Shown here piece by piece: positions 17,468-26,185 of a DNA stretch of 64,000 nt. This DNA comes from Acidimicrobiia bacterium. GTDB lineage: Bacteria; Acidobacteriota; Vicinamibacteria; Vicinamibacterales; SCN-69-37. Position numbers and translations under genes: made by a program. The notes under the pieces are model-generated. The model did no database searches. It was not told the DNA's origin and saw nothing but the letters and a program-made list of their open reading frames with translations. Where the stretch lies: positions 89,729-153,728 of the forward strand of contig VFZF01000008.1 of the NCBI GenBank assembly GCA_016871335.1, in the 5' to 3' direction. Every line of letters starts with the position of its first letter. Position 1 is the first letter of the stretch.

Positions 17468-18148
17468 TCAGACTTCCGGTTCGGGGCGGCGGCGCAGTTC
17501 CACCGCGTGCACACCGTCAATGCGATAGAGAATCTTCACGAGTTCGTCGGGCGAACAATCGGGTTTCAGCGCCGCGTCGTATTCCATGTCGATCGACGTG
17601 CCCTGACGATTGGTCCCGATCGACTGCAGGTGTCGCGACTGCAGATGGCCGTCCAGTGTGCCGCCCAGCATGTGGTCGAGGTCGAGGCCAAGGGCCACGC
17701 GCAGCGTCAGCGTGAACCGCAGGGCCGGACTCGCGGCCACCGTGGCCGGGCGCATCACGAAGCAGGCCGCGCCGACGACGACAATGCCGATGGCGGCGAC
17801 CCAATGGGCACCGGCGCCGACGGCCATGCCGACGGCGACGGCGAAGATGACGAAGGCCGTATCCTGGGTGTCGCGCACGATGGTGCGGAATCGCACGATG
17901 GAGAGCGCGCCGACGAGGCTGAATGCCCGCGCGACGTTGTCCCCGATGACCTGCGTGACCATGGCGATCAACACCGCCAGGAGCACGAGCGTCGCAGGGA
18001 AGGAGGCCGTCGCGTCACTGGTCTCGCGCGTCTGGCGGTAGACCCAGGCGACGATGCCGCCAAGGACGAGCGCGGCGACCAGTCGCATCGCGGTGACCTG
18101 GGGAGCGACCGCAGGTGCGCTGAAGACCGACGTCAGAAAGTCCGGCAT
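17468..18148 (-). CDS. DUF4956 membrane protein
   Basis: A 226-residue protein with about four hydrophobic segments in the N-terminal half (MRLVAALVLGGIVAWVY; FPATLVLLAVLIAMVTQVIG; FVIFAVAVGMAVGAGAHW; VAAIGIVVVGAACFV). The family hallmark GDNVARAFSLVGALSIVRFRT leads into RDTQDTAFVIF. A soluble C-terminal alpha/beta domain (about 150-226) resembles an ACT-like fold in character. DUF4956 genes repeatedly sit beside VTC polyphosphate-polymerase and CotH genes, as here, but the biochemical role is unknown. Start ATG 18148 overlaps the VTC stop (TGATG). Confidence 0.9.
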   Translation of the reverse strand: MPDFLTSVFSAPAVAPQVTAMRLVAALVLGGIVAWVYRQTRETSDATASFPATLVLLAVLIAMVTQVIGDNVARAFSLVGALSIVRFRTIVRDTQDTAFVIFAVAVGMAVGAGAHWVAAIGIVVVGAACFVMRPATVAASPALRFTLTLRVALGLDLDHMLGGTLDGHLQSRHLQSIGTNRQGTSIDMEYDAALKPDCSPDELVKILYRIDGVHAVELRRRPEPEV

Positions 18149-18876
18149 CACGCCACCTCCGCAGCCGTGGTGGTGATCGCAGGGGCCAGGCCCAGTCCAG
18201 CGATCGACAGCCGGTACTTCGAGACCGTCATCGGGGCGAGGCCAAACGTTTCCACGAGGCGCTTGAAGATCGCGGGCATGGCGACCAGGAACTTGAGTTC
18301 GACAATGTGCTGGTCGGTCAGCACCGGCATGTACTCCGGTGACTGGAAGCGCCATCCTTCGGCGGTTCGGGCACACAGGTGTGCATCCACGGTAAGCCGG
18401 GCGAGGCCGTACGGCGTCGATGTCACGCGTGCCGTCCGGTCGTAGGTCACCTGGCACACCGGGGACAGCCGGCGCGCGGCCAGCCGGGTCGCGAACCACA
18501 GGCCTGGCCAGTCGCCCAGGTCGGTCAGGCCGGCGTCGAGTCGCGCGAGTTCAGTGAGCGGCACAATCGACCGGCGCTTGGACAGCAATGGCCGTGTGCG
18601 CAGTTTCCGTTCGAGGAACGCCACATCCGAGACGCCGTACCGCCGGACGCGATACTTGCTGCGTCCGTACGAACCTTTCCGGCGGTAGACATCCTGGTCG
18701 GGGGTATCGGTGTAGAGGGTGGTGGTGGAGTAGGCGTCACCATGGACTCCAGTTCCGTGGGGGTCGGCCGTCAGATGTTCCCTGGCCCACGTCCGGACGG
18801 CATCCCCGACATCGGGAGTCACCAGGAACTTCAGTTCAGCGGCGTGTGGGCGGCGGTCTCGGGTTTCGGTCTGCAT
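18148..18876 (-). CDS. VTC-domain protein (putative polyphosphate polymerase)
   Basis: A 242-residue triphosphate-tunnel protein. The basic and acidic residues that line the tunnel are visible: AELKFLV near the start, YRVRRYG and FLERKLR in the middle, VTYDRTAR and HIVELKFLV late. In yeast the Vtc4 homologue makes polyphosphate from ATP; the bacterial relatives lack the SPX domain, as here. ATG 18876 is chosen because the longer frame upstream is low-complexity and lies in the promoter region shared with comEC. It is the first gene of the VTC-DUF4956-CotH operon. Confidence 0.88.
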   Translation of the reverse strand: MQTETRDRRPHAAELKFLVTPDVGDAVRTWAREHLTADPHGTGVHGDAYSTTTLYTDTPDQDVYRRKGSYGRSKYRVRRYGVSDVAFLERKLRTRPLLSKRRSIVPLTELARLDAGLTDLGDWPGLWFATRLAARRLSPVCQVTYDRTARVTSTPYGLARLTVDAHLCARTAEGWRFQSPEYMPVLTDQHIVELKFLVAMPAIFKRLVETFGLAPMTVSKYRLSIAGLGLAPAITTTAAEVA

Positions 18877-18999
18877 GGTCCTGTGGCTGCGGAGTGAGAC
18901 TAGCCGACTGCGCTGTTTATTCCCGCATGGAAATTTTTGCCACCCCATCACGCCGGCACGCGCAGACTCACCTGGCATGTGTTGCAGGTGGGGTGGGGT

Positions 19000-21366
19000 A
19001 TGTCTGCTGGACTTCGCGTCTGCCTTGCCTGGATCGCCGGAGCGGCCCTTGGCGTTGTCGTCGACGGTGTTCTGGACGAGGCCATCGGCCTTGGCTTGGC
19101 TGCCGTGGCGATCGGCGTCATCTGGCCACGACGTGTGGTGGCGCTGGTCGTTGTCGCTGCCGCGGCGACAGCGTATGGCGCAGGAGCCCGCATCGCCATG
19201 GTGCGACCGGTGCCCGTGGAACTGCTGGGAGCTGAGCCGCAACTCGTCACCGGCGTGCTGTTGTCGGACGCGGCACTGTCACGCGGTGGAGTGCGGGTCG
19301 AACTTCTCATCCAGGGTCGACGGGCGCGGATTACGGTCGGAGGCGGGTTGGGTCCGTCGGCCAGCCAGGCGTGGACCCGCGGACGCACGCTGAGGGCGCC
19401 GGTCCGGCTCCGTCTGCCGGACGTGGTGCGCAATCCCGGATCGCCCGGTGTCGAGTGGCAGCGCCTGACGCAGCCGTTTGAGCTGCTCGGCACGATCAAG
19501 AGCGCCGCGTTGGTCGAGGTCGCGCCTGCGCCGTGGCCTGAAGAGCTGGCTGCGCGGGTACGCCAACACGTCCGGCGTTCCGCGGAGCGATTTGTCGGGC
19601 CCCATGCCGCGACCTCGCAGGCCGTCGTGACGGCGATTCTGATCGGCGACCGCGCCGGACTCGACGAGGCGCTGGTGCGCAGGCTGCAAGCCGCCGGCAC
19701 CTTCCATGTGATCGCCATCTCCGGCGGCAATGTGGCCATGCTGACGATGGCGTGTCTGCTTGGCTTCCGGTTGGTGACACGGTCACAGACGATGCCGCTT
19801 GTCAGCACGATGGTCGTCGTCGCTGCGTACGGCGGCGTTGTCGGCGATGAGGCCTCGGTCACCAGAGCGGTGTTTGCGGCGTTGTGTTACCTCGGGCTGC
19901 GTCTGCGCGGCGTGCCGCCGAAGCCCGTGAACCTGCTGGCCGTGGTGGCTGCCGTGTGTGTCGTCTGGTCGCCTCTGACAGTGCTCGACGTCGGTGCCTG
20001 GCTGTCTTTCGGCGCGACGTTCGGACTCATCGTCATCCTGCCTCGCCTGGTGGACCACGTGCGGCGGCACGCGGCATCGCGACGTGGATGGAGGATGGTC
20101 TGGGACTGGCTCGTTGTGGCGTGCCTGGCGACCGTGGCTGCTGAACTCCTGATCATGCCCGTGAGTGCGCACGTGTTCGGGCGCGTCACGGTCGCCGGTC
20201 TGCTCCTCAACCTCGTGGCGATTCCGGCGATGGGTGTGGTCCAACTTGCCGACATGACGGTGTGTGTGCTGGCACTCGTGTCCGAGCCTGCTGCCGCCGC
20301 CGCCGCGTGGCTGGCGCACCATGCGACGACGGTGTTGCTGGGGTCGTCGGCTGCGCTGGATCTCGCGCCGTGGTTGTCCTGGCGTGTGCCGGCGTCGAGT
20401 CTGGTGTGGACGGGCGCGTACTACGCGGCCCTGATCCTTGCTGTCGTGTGCACTCGGCCTGCCACGCGGCGGGCCGCCGTGGTGTTGGCCGCGTCCCTGT
20501 TGACCGTCATCGTCACGTCCCCATTCGTCACACTGCGACGACCGCCCGGCGGGTGGTTGCGGGTGTCGATCCTGGACGTCGGCCAGGGTGAGGCTGTGCT
20601 GGTGCAGACGCCGAGCCGGCACGCGTTGCTTGTGGATTCCGGCGGCACTCCCGGTGGCTCCTTCGACGTCGGCGGTCGCGTGACGACACCCGCCGTGTGG
20701 GCGTTGGGGGAGCGGGGGATCGACTGGTTGGTCCTGACCCATGGCGACCTCGACCACATCGGGGGCGCTCGCCGCGTGGTTGAGGACCTCTCTCCGCGCG
20801 AAGTCTGGGAAGGCATTCCGGTGGATGCCGACCCGACGCTGCGTGAACTGCGGTCACTCGCGCAGCAGCGCGCGATCGCGTGGCGACGACTCCACGCTGG
20901 TCACGAACTCGAACTCGGCGCGGTGCAGATCGCGGTGCGCCACCCGCAGCCGCCCGACTGGCAACGGGTGCGCGTGCGGAACGACGATTCGTTGGTGCTG
21001 GAGGTCCGGTATGGCGACGTGTCGGTGCTGCTCACCGGCGACGCAGGGCTGGAGTATGAATCACGTCCGCTGGCCGTCGATCGCACTGGAGCGCCGCCGC
21101 GCATTCGGATCCTGAAGGTGGCGCATCACGGGAGCCGCTCGTCAACGAGCGAGCAGTTTCTGGATCGGTACCGGCCCCACGCCGCCATCATCAGCGCCGG
21201 CGCAAGCAACCTCTTCGGGCATCCCGCGCCGGACATCCTGGCCCGGTTGTCCGCCAGGGACATTCGTGTCTTTCGCACGGATCAACACGGTGCCGTCATT
21301 CTGGAGACCGACGGGCGCAGCGTCCGACTTCGATCGATCAGCGGCCGGGTGATGGACGTGTCTTGA
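19000..21366 (+). CDS. comEC: ComEC/Rec2 family DNA-uptake channel
   Basis: About 788 residues. Three parts are visible: N-terminal membrane segments with an OB-like periplasmic region, the Competence domain (about 200-470, several hydrophobic helices including HVIAISGGNVAML), and a C-terminal metallo-beta-lactamase domain with LTHGDLDHIGGA and VAHHGSRSSTS. ComEC moves single-stranded DNA across the inner membrane in natural transformation. Start ATG 19000 follows a GGTGGGGT ribosome-like site; an upstream ATG at 18937 would add 21 residues. It is divergent from the VTC gene and convergent with mazG. Confidence 0.92.
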   Translation: MSAGLRVCLAWIAGAALGVVVDGVLDEAIGLGLAAVAIGVIWPRRVVALVVVAAAATAYGAGARIAMVRPVPVELLGAEPQLVTGVLLSDAALSRGGVRVELLIQGRRARITVGGGLGPSASQAWTRGRTLRAPVRLRLPDVVRNPGSPGVEWQRLTQPFELLGTIKSAALVEVAPAPWPEELAARVRQHVRRSAERFVGPHAATSQAVVTAILIGDRAGLDEALVRRLQAAGTFHVIAISGGNVAMLTMACLLGFRLVTRSQTMPLVSTMVVVAAYGGVVGDEASVTRAVFAALCYLGLRLRGVPPKPVNLLAVVAAVCVVWSPLTVLDVGAWLSFGATFGLIVILPRLVDHVRRHAASRRGWRMVWDWLVVACLATVAAELLIMPVSAHVFGRVTVAGLLLNLVAIPAMGVVQLADMTVCVLALVSEPAAAAAAWLAHHATTVLLGSSAALDLAPWLSWRVPASSLVWTGAYYAALILAVVCTRPATRRAAVVLAASLLTVIVTSPFVTLRRPPGGWLRVSILDVGQGEAVLVQTPSRHALLVDSGGTPGGSFDVGGRVTTPAVWALGERGIDWLVLTHGDLDHIGGARRVVEDLSPREVWEGIPVDADPTLRELRSLAQQRAIAWRRLHAGHELELGAVQIAVRHPQPPDWQRVRVRNDDSLVLEVRYGDVSVLLTGDAGLEYESRPLAVDRTGAPPRIRILKVAHHGSRSSTSEQFLDRYRPHAAIISAGASNLFGHPAPDILARLSARDIRVFRTDQHGAVILETDGRSVRLRSISGRVMDVS

Positions 21367-21379
21367 CTCACAACAATGT

Positions 21380-21393
21380 ATGGAGGCCTCCAT
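21380..21393. repeat. Perfect 14-bp palindrome after comEC
   Basis: ATGGAGGCCTCCAT, centred between the comEC stop and the REP pair. It is a perfect palindrome and could be part of the same 3' structure or a protein-binding site. Confidence 0.5.
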
Positions 21394-21397
21394 GTAC

Positions 21398-21457
21398 GTA
21401 GGGCCCGCTGGTTTGGGGCGGGCCATCTGTGGCGCGCTCAAACCCAGCGCGCCCTAC
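21398..21457. repeat. Inverted pair of REP-like palindromes
   Basis: Two elements face each other with a 6-base spacer (ATCTGT). The first (21398-21424) reads GTAG, then GGCCCGCT...GGGCGGGCC; the second (21431-21457) is GGCGCGCT, loop CAAACCC, AGCGCGCC, CTAC. They lie between the convergent comEC and mazG genes, like BIME pairs in enterobacteria. Confidence 0.85.
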
Positions 21458-21472
21458 TGCGTGCCTTGACGG

Positions 21473-22318
21473 TCACATCGCTTTGACGCGTTGCCAGGCG
21501 GCCTCCATGTCTTCAACCGACGCCGCATGGACCGATGACCCGCGGGCTTCGAGTTCGGCTTCCACCGCGGCAAACCGCGTTGAAAATTTGTCGTTGGCGG
21601 CGCGAAGGGCAGACTCCGGTTCGATGTTGAGCTTCCGCGCGAGGTTGGCGATCGAGAAGAGCAGGTCCCCGAGCTCTTCGGCCGCCCGTGCGGGACTTTG
21701 AGTGACCGCTTCGCGCAACTCGCGTACTTCTTCATCGATCTTGTCGACCACCCCGGCGGTATCCGGCCAGTCAAATCCCACGGACGCGACGCGTGTGCCG
21801 ATCTCGTGTGCGCGCAAGAGCGACGGGAGCGACTTGGGGACGCCGGCGAGGACACGTTTCTTTTCGCCACGACGGGACTGTTCAGCGGCTTTCAGTTGCT
21901 CCCACTGCGTCAGGACTGCCGCCGGTGTTCTTGGTCTGCGGCCTCGACCAGCTCTGGCTTTCGGCAATTTGCGACCCGACGATGTGAAGACGTGGGGATG
22001 GCGCCGGATGAGTTTGTCAGCGATCGCGGTGAGCGCGTCCGCCATGTCCCATCGCCGTTTTTCTGCGGCAATTTGCGCGTGAAACACGACCTGGAAGAGC
22101 ACATCCCCAAGTTCGACCGGCAAGGCCTTGTGATCCTCCCGGTCAAGTGCTTCGAGTGCTTCGTACGTTTCCTCGAGGAGAAAGGGACGCAGTGTCTTGT
22201 GGGTCTGTTTTCGATCCCATGGGCAGCCATCCGGAGATCTGAGGGTGGCCATGATGCGAACGAGTCGCGCCATGGCGCGGGCGGCGCGGGCAGCGCGGGT
22301 GTGCGTCGAAACGGGCAT
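21473..22318 (-). CDS. mazG: Nucleoside triphosphate pyrophosphohydrolase MazG
   Basis: About 281 residues with two tandem MazG domains. The first has CPWDRKQTHKTLRPFLLEETYEA and ELGDVLFQVVFHA; the second has DEEVRELREA and EELGDLLFSIANLARKL. The EExxE/ExxD acidic motifs coordinate magnesium. MazG hydrolyses NTPs to monophosphates and can lower (p)ppGpp in E. coli. Start choice is between ATG 22318 and ATG 22273 (MARLVRIM); neither has a clear ribosome site. It is divergent from the MBL gene. Confidence 0.93.
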   Translation of the reverse strand: MPVSTHTRAARAARAMARLVRIMATLRSPDGCPWDRKQTHKTLRPFLLEETYEALEALDREDHKALPVELGDVLFQVVFHAQIAAEKRRWDMADALTAIADKLIRRHPHVFTSSGRKLPKARAGRGRRPRTPAAVLTQWEQLKAAEQSRRGEKKRVLAGVPKSLPSLLRAHEIGTRVASVGFDWPDTAGVVDKIDEEVRELREAVTQSPARAAEELGDLLFSIANLARKLNIEPESALRAANDKFSTRFAAVEAELEARGSSVHAASVEDMEAAWQRVKAM

Positions 22319-22364
22319 GGCGAAGAAGGTAACAGAGTGGAAGAACGCCTGTAATCTGGTAGGC

Positions 22365-23132
22365 GTGAACGTACTGTTTCTCGGCACCGGCACGTCGCAC
22401 GGGGTCCCCATGATTGGCTGCTCCTGCATCGTCTGCCGGTCTGACGACCCGCGGGACAACCGGTTGCGTCCGTCGATCCTGCTCAGGGGCGATGATGGCG
22501 TGACGGTGCTGGTGGATACCACGCCGGATCTGCGCCAGCAGTGTCTGCGCCACGAGATCGCCCACGTCGACGCGGTGGTGTATACCCATGCCCACGCGGA
22601 CCACATTCTCGGTTTTGACGAACTGCGGCGGTTCAACATCCTGTCGAAGCGGGCGATGCCGGTGTATGGGGATCCGGCCACGCTTGACGGACTGCAACGC
22701 ACGTTCGGGTATGCCTTTGATCCGGACGCTCCCCGTGGCGGCGGGGTGCCGCAGACGACACTGGTGCCGATCGACGGGCCGTTTGTGATCGGCGCCTTGT
22801 CGTTTCGGCCGCTGACGGTGTATCACGGTGGCGCGCCGGTACTGGGCTTTCGCATCGGCCGCTTTGCGTATCTCACGGACTGCAACCGGGTGCCCGACGA
22901 GACCGTGTCGCAACTCGACGATCTTGATGTGCTTGTGCTGGATGCGTTGCGGCATCGGCCCCATCCCACGCACTTCTCGCTGAACGAGGCGGTGGAGCTG
23001 GCGGGACGGATCGGCGCTGGGCGCACGTACTTCACGCACATGTGTCATGACCTGGGACACGCGGTGACGTGCGCGGCCCTTCCTGCGGGCATGACGCTCG
23101 CATACGATGGATTGCAGTTCGCATGTTCGTAG
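22365..23132 (+). CDS. PhnP-like MBL-fold phosphodiesterase
   Basis: A 255-residue metallo-beta-lactamase-fold hydrolase. It starts with VLFLGTGTSHGVP, carries the cysteine motif GCSCIVCRSDDPRDNRLR typical of PhnP and related enzymes, and has the metal site HAHADHILG. PhnP cleaves cyclic ribose phosphates, but no phn genes are nearby, so the substrate is open. GTG 22365 directly precedes the conserved N-terminal strand and follows GGTAGG. Its 3' end overlaps ribF by 10 bases. Confidence 0.85.
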   Translation: MNVLFLGTGTSHGVPMIGCSCIVCRSDDPRDNRLRPSILLRGDDGVTVLVDTTPDLRQQCLRHEIAHVDAVVYTHAHADHILGFDELRRFNILSKRAMPVYGDPATLDGLQRTFGYAFDPDAPRGGGVPQTTLVPIDGPFVIGALSFRPLTVYHGGAPVLGFRIGRFAYLTDCNRVPDETVSQLDDLDVLVLDALRHRPHPTHFSLNEAVELAGRIGAGRTYFTHMCHDLGHAVTCAALPAGMTLAYDGLQFACS

Positions 23133-24055
23133 TCCGGTTCCCCTCCGACGCTCCCCCGCAGTGGCCCCGTCCTGTCGCCGCCCTCGGCAATTTCGATGGC
23201 GTCCATCGCGGGCATCAGAAGATCCTGGAACAGGTGTGTCGGCAGGCCGACCGGTGTGCGGGCACGCCGGTGGTTGTCACCTTTGATCCCCATCCGCCGC
23301 GGGTGGTCAGGCCTGACAAGGCCCCGCCGCTCCTGATGACCCTCGACCAGAAGATTGAAGCCTGCGGCCGGGCCGGCATTCACGGCATAGTGGTGGTGCA
23401 GTTCACGAAGGAGATGGCGCGGTGGGATCCGGAGACGTTTGTCGACACGGTGCTGGTTGAGTGGTTGCGCGTCACCGAGGTCTGGGTCGGCGCAAACTTT
23501 CTGTTCGGCCGGGACCGGATGGGCACGTTCACGCTGCTGAAGGCGCTGGGTGAGGACCGCGGATTTCGCGCAGAGAAGATCGAGCCGGTGCGTTTCAGGG
23601 ACTTTGTGGTGTCGAGCACGCGGATCAGGCATCTGCTGACCGAAGGGCGGGTTGAAGAGGCCGGCGATCTGCTGGGCCATCATTACGCGCTTGACGGGGT
23701 GGTGGTGCATGGGGATGGCCGCGGGCGTGAGCTCGGATATCCCACGGCCAATCTCGAGACGCAGAACGAGCAGCTCCCAACGTACGGCATCTATGCCACG
23801 GTGGCGATTATTGACGGCGTTGTGTATCCGGCGGTGACCAGTGTCGGCATCCGGCCCACGATTGGCGACAACCGCGTGATGGTGGAAACGTACCTGCTGA
23901 ATGCCTCTCTGGATCTCTACGGCAAGGCGATGCGGGTCGCGTTTGTGCGTTGGCTCCGTGAGGAGCGGAAGTTCGAGTCACTGGAGGCGCTGGCGATCCA
24001 GATCGGCGACGACTGTCAGGCCGCCCGGCATGTGCTGGCGGATGTGGGGCTGTAA
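23123..24055 (+). CDS. ribF: Bifunctional riboflavin kinase / FAD synthetase
   Basis: 310 residues. The N-terminal FAD synthetase domain has the nucleotidyltransferase motif GNFDGVHRGHQ and the late STRIR motif. The C-terminal flavokinase domain has GRELGYPTANL and GIYATVA. It converts riboflavin to FMN and then FAD. ATG 23123 overlaps the end of the preceding gene, which indicates coupling. Confidence 0.96.
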   Translation: MFVVRFPSDAPPQWPRPVAALGNFDGVHRGHQKILEQVCRQADRCAGTPVVVTFDPHPPRVVRPDKAPPLLMTLDQKIEACGRAGIHGIVVVQFTKEMARWDPETFVDTVLVEWLRVTEVWVGANFLFGRDRMGTFTLLKALGEDRGFRAEKIEPVRFRDFVVSSTRIRHLLTEGRVEEAGDLLGHHYALDGVVVHGDGRGRELGYPTANLETQNEQLPTYGIYATVAIIDGVVYPAVTSVGIRPTIGDNRVMVETYLLNASLDLYGKAMRVAFVRWLREERKFESLEALAIQIGDDCQAARHVLADVGL

Positions 24056-24068
24056 CCCGGCTCCGGGG

Positions 24069-24074
24069 TAGAAT
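24069..24074 (+). promoter_or_regulatory. -10 box before a possibly leaderless small gene
   Basis: TAGAAT at 24069-24074 is only 8 bases before ATG 24083, so transcription would begin at or next to the start codon. No ribosome-binding sequence is present. This looks like a leaderless promoter, a reading that needs transcript data. Confidence 0.4.
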
Positions 24075-24082
24075 CGTGGGCG

Positions 24083-24367
24083 ATGTTGGATCCGGTGCAG
24101 CTGCTTGTCCCGATCGACGCGCGCTTTCGCGCGATCGGCCCTGAATTGGCGGGCAAGTACTGCGCGGCCCAGGGCGGCTCGGAGGCGGACGTCGCGTCAG
24201 TGGCCACGGCCGTCACCGACGCCGTGGAGGCCATGTCGGCGACGGCTAGGGATGTGGACGCGGTCACGATGAACTTCCAGACCCCCAGCGGTCAGGTCGA
24301 GGTCACGGTGCGATGCGGCGGCCAGTCGGCGGTTGTCACGCGCCGGTTGCCGGCCCCGAAGGGGTAA
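24083..24367 (+). CDS. Small conserved-looking protein of unknown function
   Basis: 94 residues, no signal peptide or membrane segment, one cysteine pair (C46 area and C near 85). The text ASVATAVTDAVEAMSA followed by two short beta-rich stretches (AVTMNFQTPSG, VEVTVRCGGQSAVVTRRL) is reminiscent of half of a GHKL/anti-sigma factor fold, but this is only a resemblance. It sits between ribF and cysS, with 2 bases between its stop and the cysS GTG, so it should be co-expressed with cysS. Confidence 0.7.
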   Translation: MLDPVQLLVPIDARFRAIGPELAGKYCAAQGGSEADVASVATAVTDAVEAMSATARDVDAVTMNFQTPSGQVEVTVRCGGQSAVVTRRLPAPKG

Positions 24368-24369
24368 GC

Positions 24370-25782
24370 GTGCGCCTGTACAACACTCTCACCAGAACTG
24401 AAGAAACATTCGTCCCCGCCGACGGCAAGACCGTGCGGATGTACACGTGCGGCCTGACCGTCTATGCGCGTGGGCACATCGGCAACTTCCGCACGTTTGT
24501 CGCGCTCGACGTCCTGCGTCGCGCACTGCGGCATCAGGAAGGGTACGTGATGCGTCACGTCGTGAACTTCACCGACGTGGACGACAAGACGATTACGGCG
24601 TCGGCCCAGGCCGGCGTGTCGCTGCGCGAATACACCGACCGGTACATCCAGGCGTTTCATGAAGACTGCGCTGCGCTTGGTCTTGAGGCCGTGGAGGAGA
24701 ATCCGCGCGCGACGGACGAGGCCAACCTGCGGGCGATGACCGGGATGATCCAGGCGTTGTCGGATCGCGGCCACACCTACGAATCGGACGGGTCGACCTA
24801 CTTCCGCATTGCGACGATGCCGGATTACGGGAAGCTGGCGCGGCTGGATCACGAGGGTATCCAGGCCGGTGCGCGTGTGGATGCCGATACCTACACGAAG
24901 CAGGATGCGCGCGACTTCGTATTGTGGAAGTCCACCAAACCCGGCGAGCCGACCTGGGACTACGGATGTGGTCCAGGCAGGCCTGGCTGGCACATCGAGT
25001 GCTCGGCGATGGCCCTGCGCCTGCTGGGTGAGGGGCCGATCGATATTCACGGTGGCGGGATCGATCTGATCTTTCCGCACCACGAAAACGAAATCGCGCA
25101 GGCCGAATGCGCGACCGGCCGGCAGTTTGCGCGCTTCTGGGTGCACGTCGAGTTCCTCAACCTCGAGCACGAGAAGATGTCGAAGTCGCTCGGCAATGTC
25201 TACAACATCCAGGACATTCGCGACCGTGGGTTCCGGCCGTCAGCGTTGCGCTACCTGCTGATGTCGGTGCACTACCGGAAGCAGCTCACGTTCAGCTTCG
25301 ACATCCTGACGCAGGCGGACGCGGCCGTGACGCGGCTGACCGACTTTCTGGCGCGTGTCGACACCGTGACCGGCGGGGACGCCCATCCGCACGTGCTGGC
25401 CCGGCTGGAAACCGCGCAACAGGCCTTCCGCGCGCACATCGCGGACGACCTGAACGTGCCTGGCGCGCTCGGCGTGGTGTTCGAAGTGCTCCGTGAACTC
25501 AACGCCGCCATCGATGCCCGCAGCGTGGGTGGGCCGGACGCAGAGGCCATTCGCGCCACGTTCGACGAGTTCGATCGGGTGCTGGGTGTCATCAGGCTCC
25601 GGCGGGCGGAGGATGCCACACCTGCCGCTGATGACGCGGAGATCTCAGCGCTGGTCGAGGAGCGTCGCCTTGCGCGGATGAACCGGCAGTTTGCCAGGGC
25701 CGATCAGATTCGCGTCGACCTCGAGGTCCGAGGCATCATTCTCGAAGACGGTCCCGCCGGGACTCGGTGGAAGCATAAGTAG
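24370..25782 (+). CDS. cysS: Cysteinyl-tRNA synthetase
   Basis: 470 residues, a full-length class I synthetase. The HIGH-like motif is GHIGN near residue 38 and the KMSKS motif is EKMSKSLGN. Zinc ligands are visible: Cys in MYTCGLTVY, Cys in HIECSAM, and His/Glu in FPHHENE. The anticodon-binding helical domain and the C-terminal tail follow. GTG 24370 is chosen because the protein family starts with the VRLYNTLTRTEE strand; GGGGTAA just before it overlaps the stop of the preceding small gene. Confidence 0.97.
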   Translation: MRLYNTLTRTEETFVPADGKTVRMYTCGLTVYARGHIGNFRTFVALDVLRRALRHQEGYVMRHVVNFTDVDDKTITASAQAGVSLREYTDRYIQAFHEDCAALGLEAVEENPRATDEANLRAMTGMIQALSDRGHTYESDGSTYFRIATMPDYGKLARLDHEGIQAGARVDADTYTKQDARDFVLWKSTKPGEPTWDYGCGPGRPGWHIECSAMALRLLGEGPIDIHGGGIDLIFPHHENEIAQAECATGRQFARFWVHVEFLNLEHEKMSKSLGNVYNIQDIRDRGFRPSALRYLLMSVHYRKQLTFSFDILTQADAAVTRLTDFLARVDTVTGGDAHPHVLARLETAQQAFRAHIADDLNVPGALGVVFEVLRELNAAIDARSVGGPDAEAIRATFDEFDRVLGVIRLRRAEDATPAADDAEISALVEERRLARMNRQFARADQIRVDLEVRGIILEDGPAGTRWKHK

Positions 25783-25809
25783 TGCACGGGTGCACTGGTG
25801 CGGTTGTGC
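25782..25809. repeat. Array of GTGC motifs at 8-bp spacing
   Basis: GTGC occurs at 25782, 25790, 25798 and 25806, exactly every 8 bases, beginning in the cysS stop codon and ending at the stop of the convergent yraN gene. It differs from the 7-bp GTGC family elsewhere in period. Confidence 0.6.
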
Positions 25810-25810
25810 G

Positions 25811-26185
25811 TCACTCCGCACAAAATGCGCTCTTGATGTGCTGAATGGTGACGCGTTCCGTACCGACACCGTCAATCGCCACGACATCAAATCGGCACGG
25901 TGCCTCGATCCGGTCTGACCACGCCAGGTAGTCCAGCGCCATCGCGGCGATGCGGCGCTGTTTCCACGGCGTCACGCTCTCGGCCGCCGTGCCGTAGCGG
26001 TCCGTCCGTCGCGCCTTCACTTCCACAAACACAATCGTCTCGCCGTCCTGGGCGACGATGTCAATTTCGCCGTACCGGGTGCGATATCGTCTGGCAAGAA
26101 TTGCGTACCCCTGGTGCCAGAGTTCCACCGTGGCGAGGTCTTCGCCCAGTTTTCCGGTGTCCTGCCGATTCCGCAGCGGCCGCAT
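25811..26185 (-). CDS. yraN: UPF0102 endonuclease-fold protein YraN
   Basis: 124 residues with the restriction-endonuclease-like core: GKLGEDLATVELWHQGYAIL, then RYRTRYGEIDIVAQDGETIVFVEVKARR, giving the E-x(n)-D-ExK pattern, and QRRIAAMALDYLA. YraN-family proteins resemble Holliday-junction resolvases; the function is not established. ATG 26185 is the last start before the conserved region; the longer frame upstream is not protein-like. Confidence 0.88.
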   Translation of the reverse strand: MRPLRNRQDTGKLGEDLATVELWHQGYAILARRYRTRYGEIDIVAQDGETIVFVEVKARRTDRYGTAAESVTPWKQRRIAAMALDYLAWSDRIEAPCRFDVVAIDGVGTERVTIQHIKSAFCAE

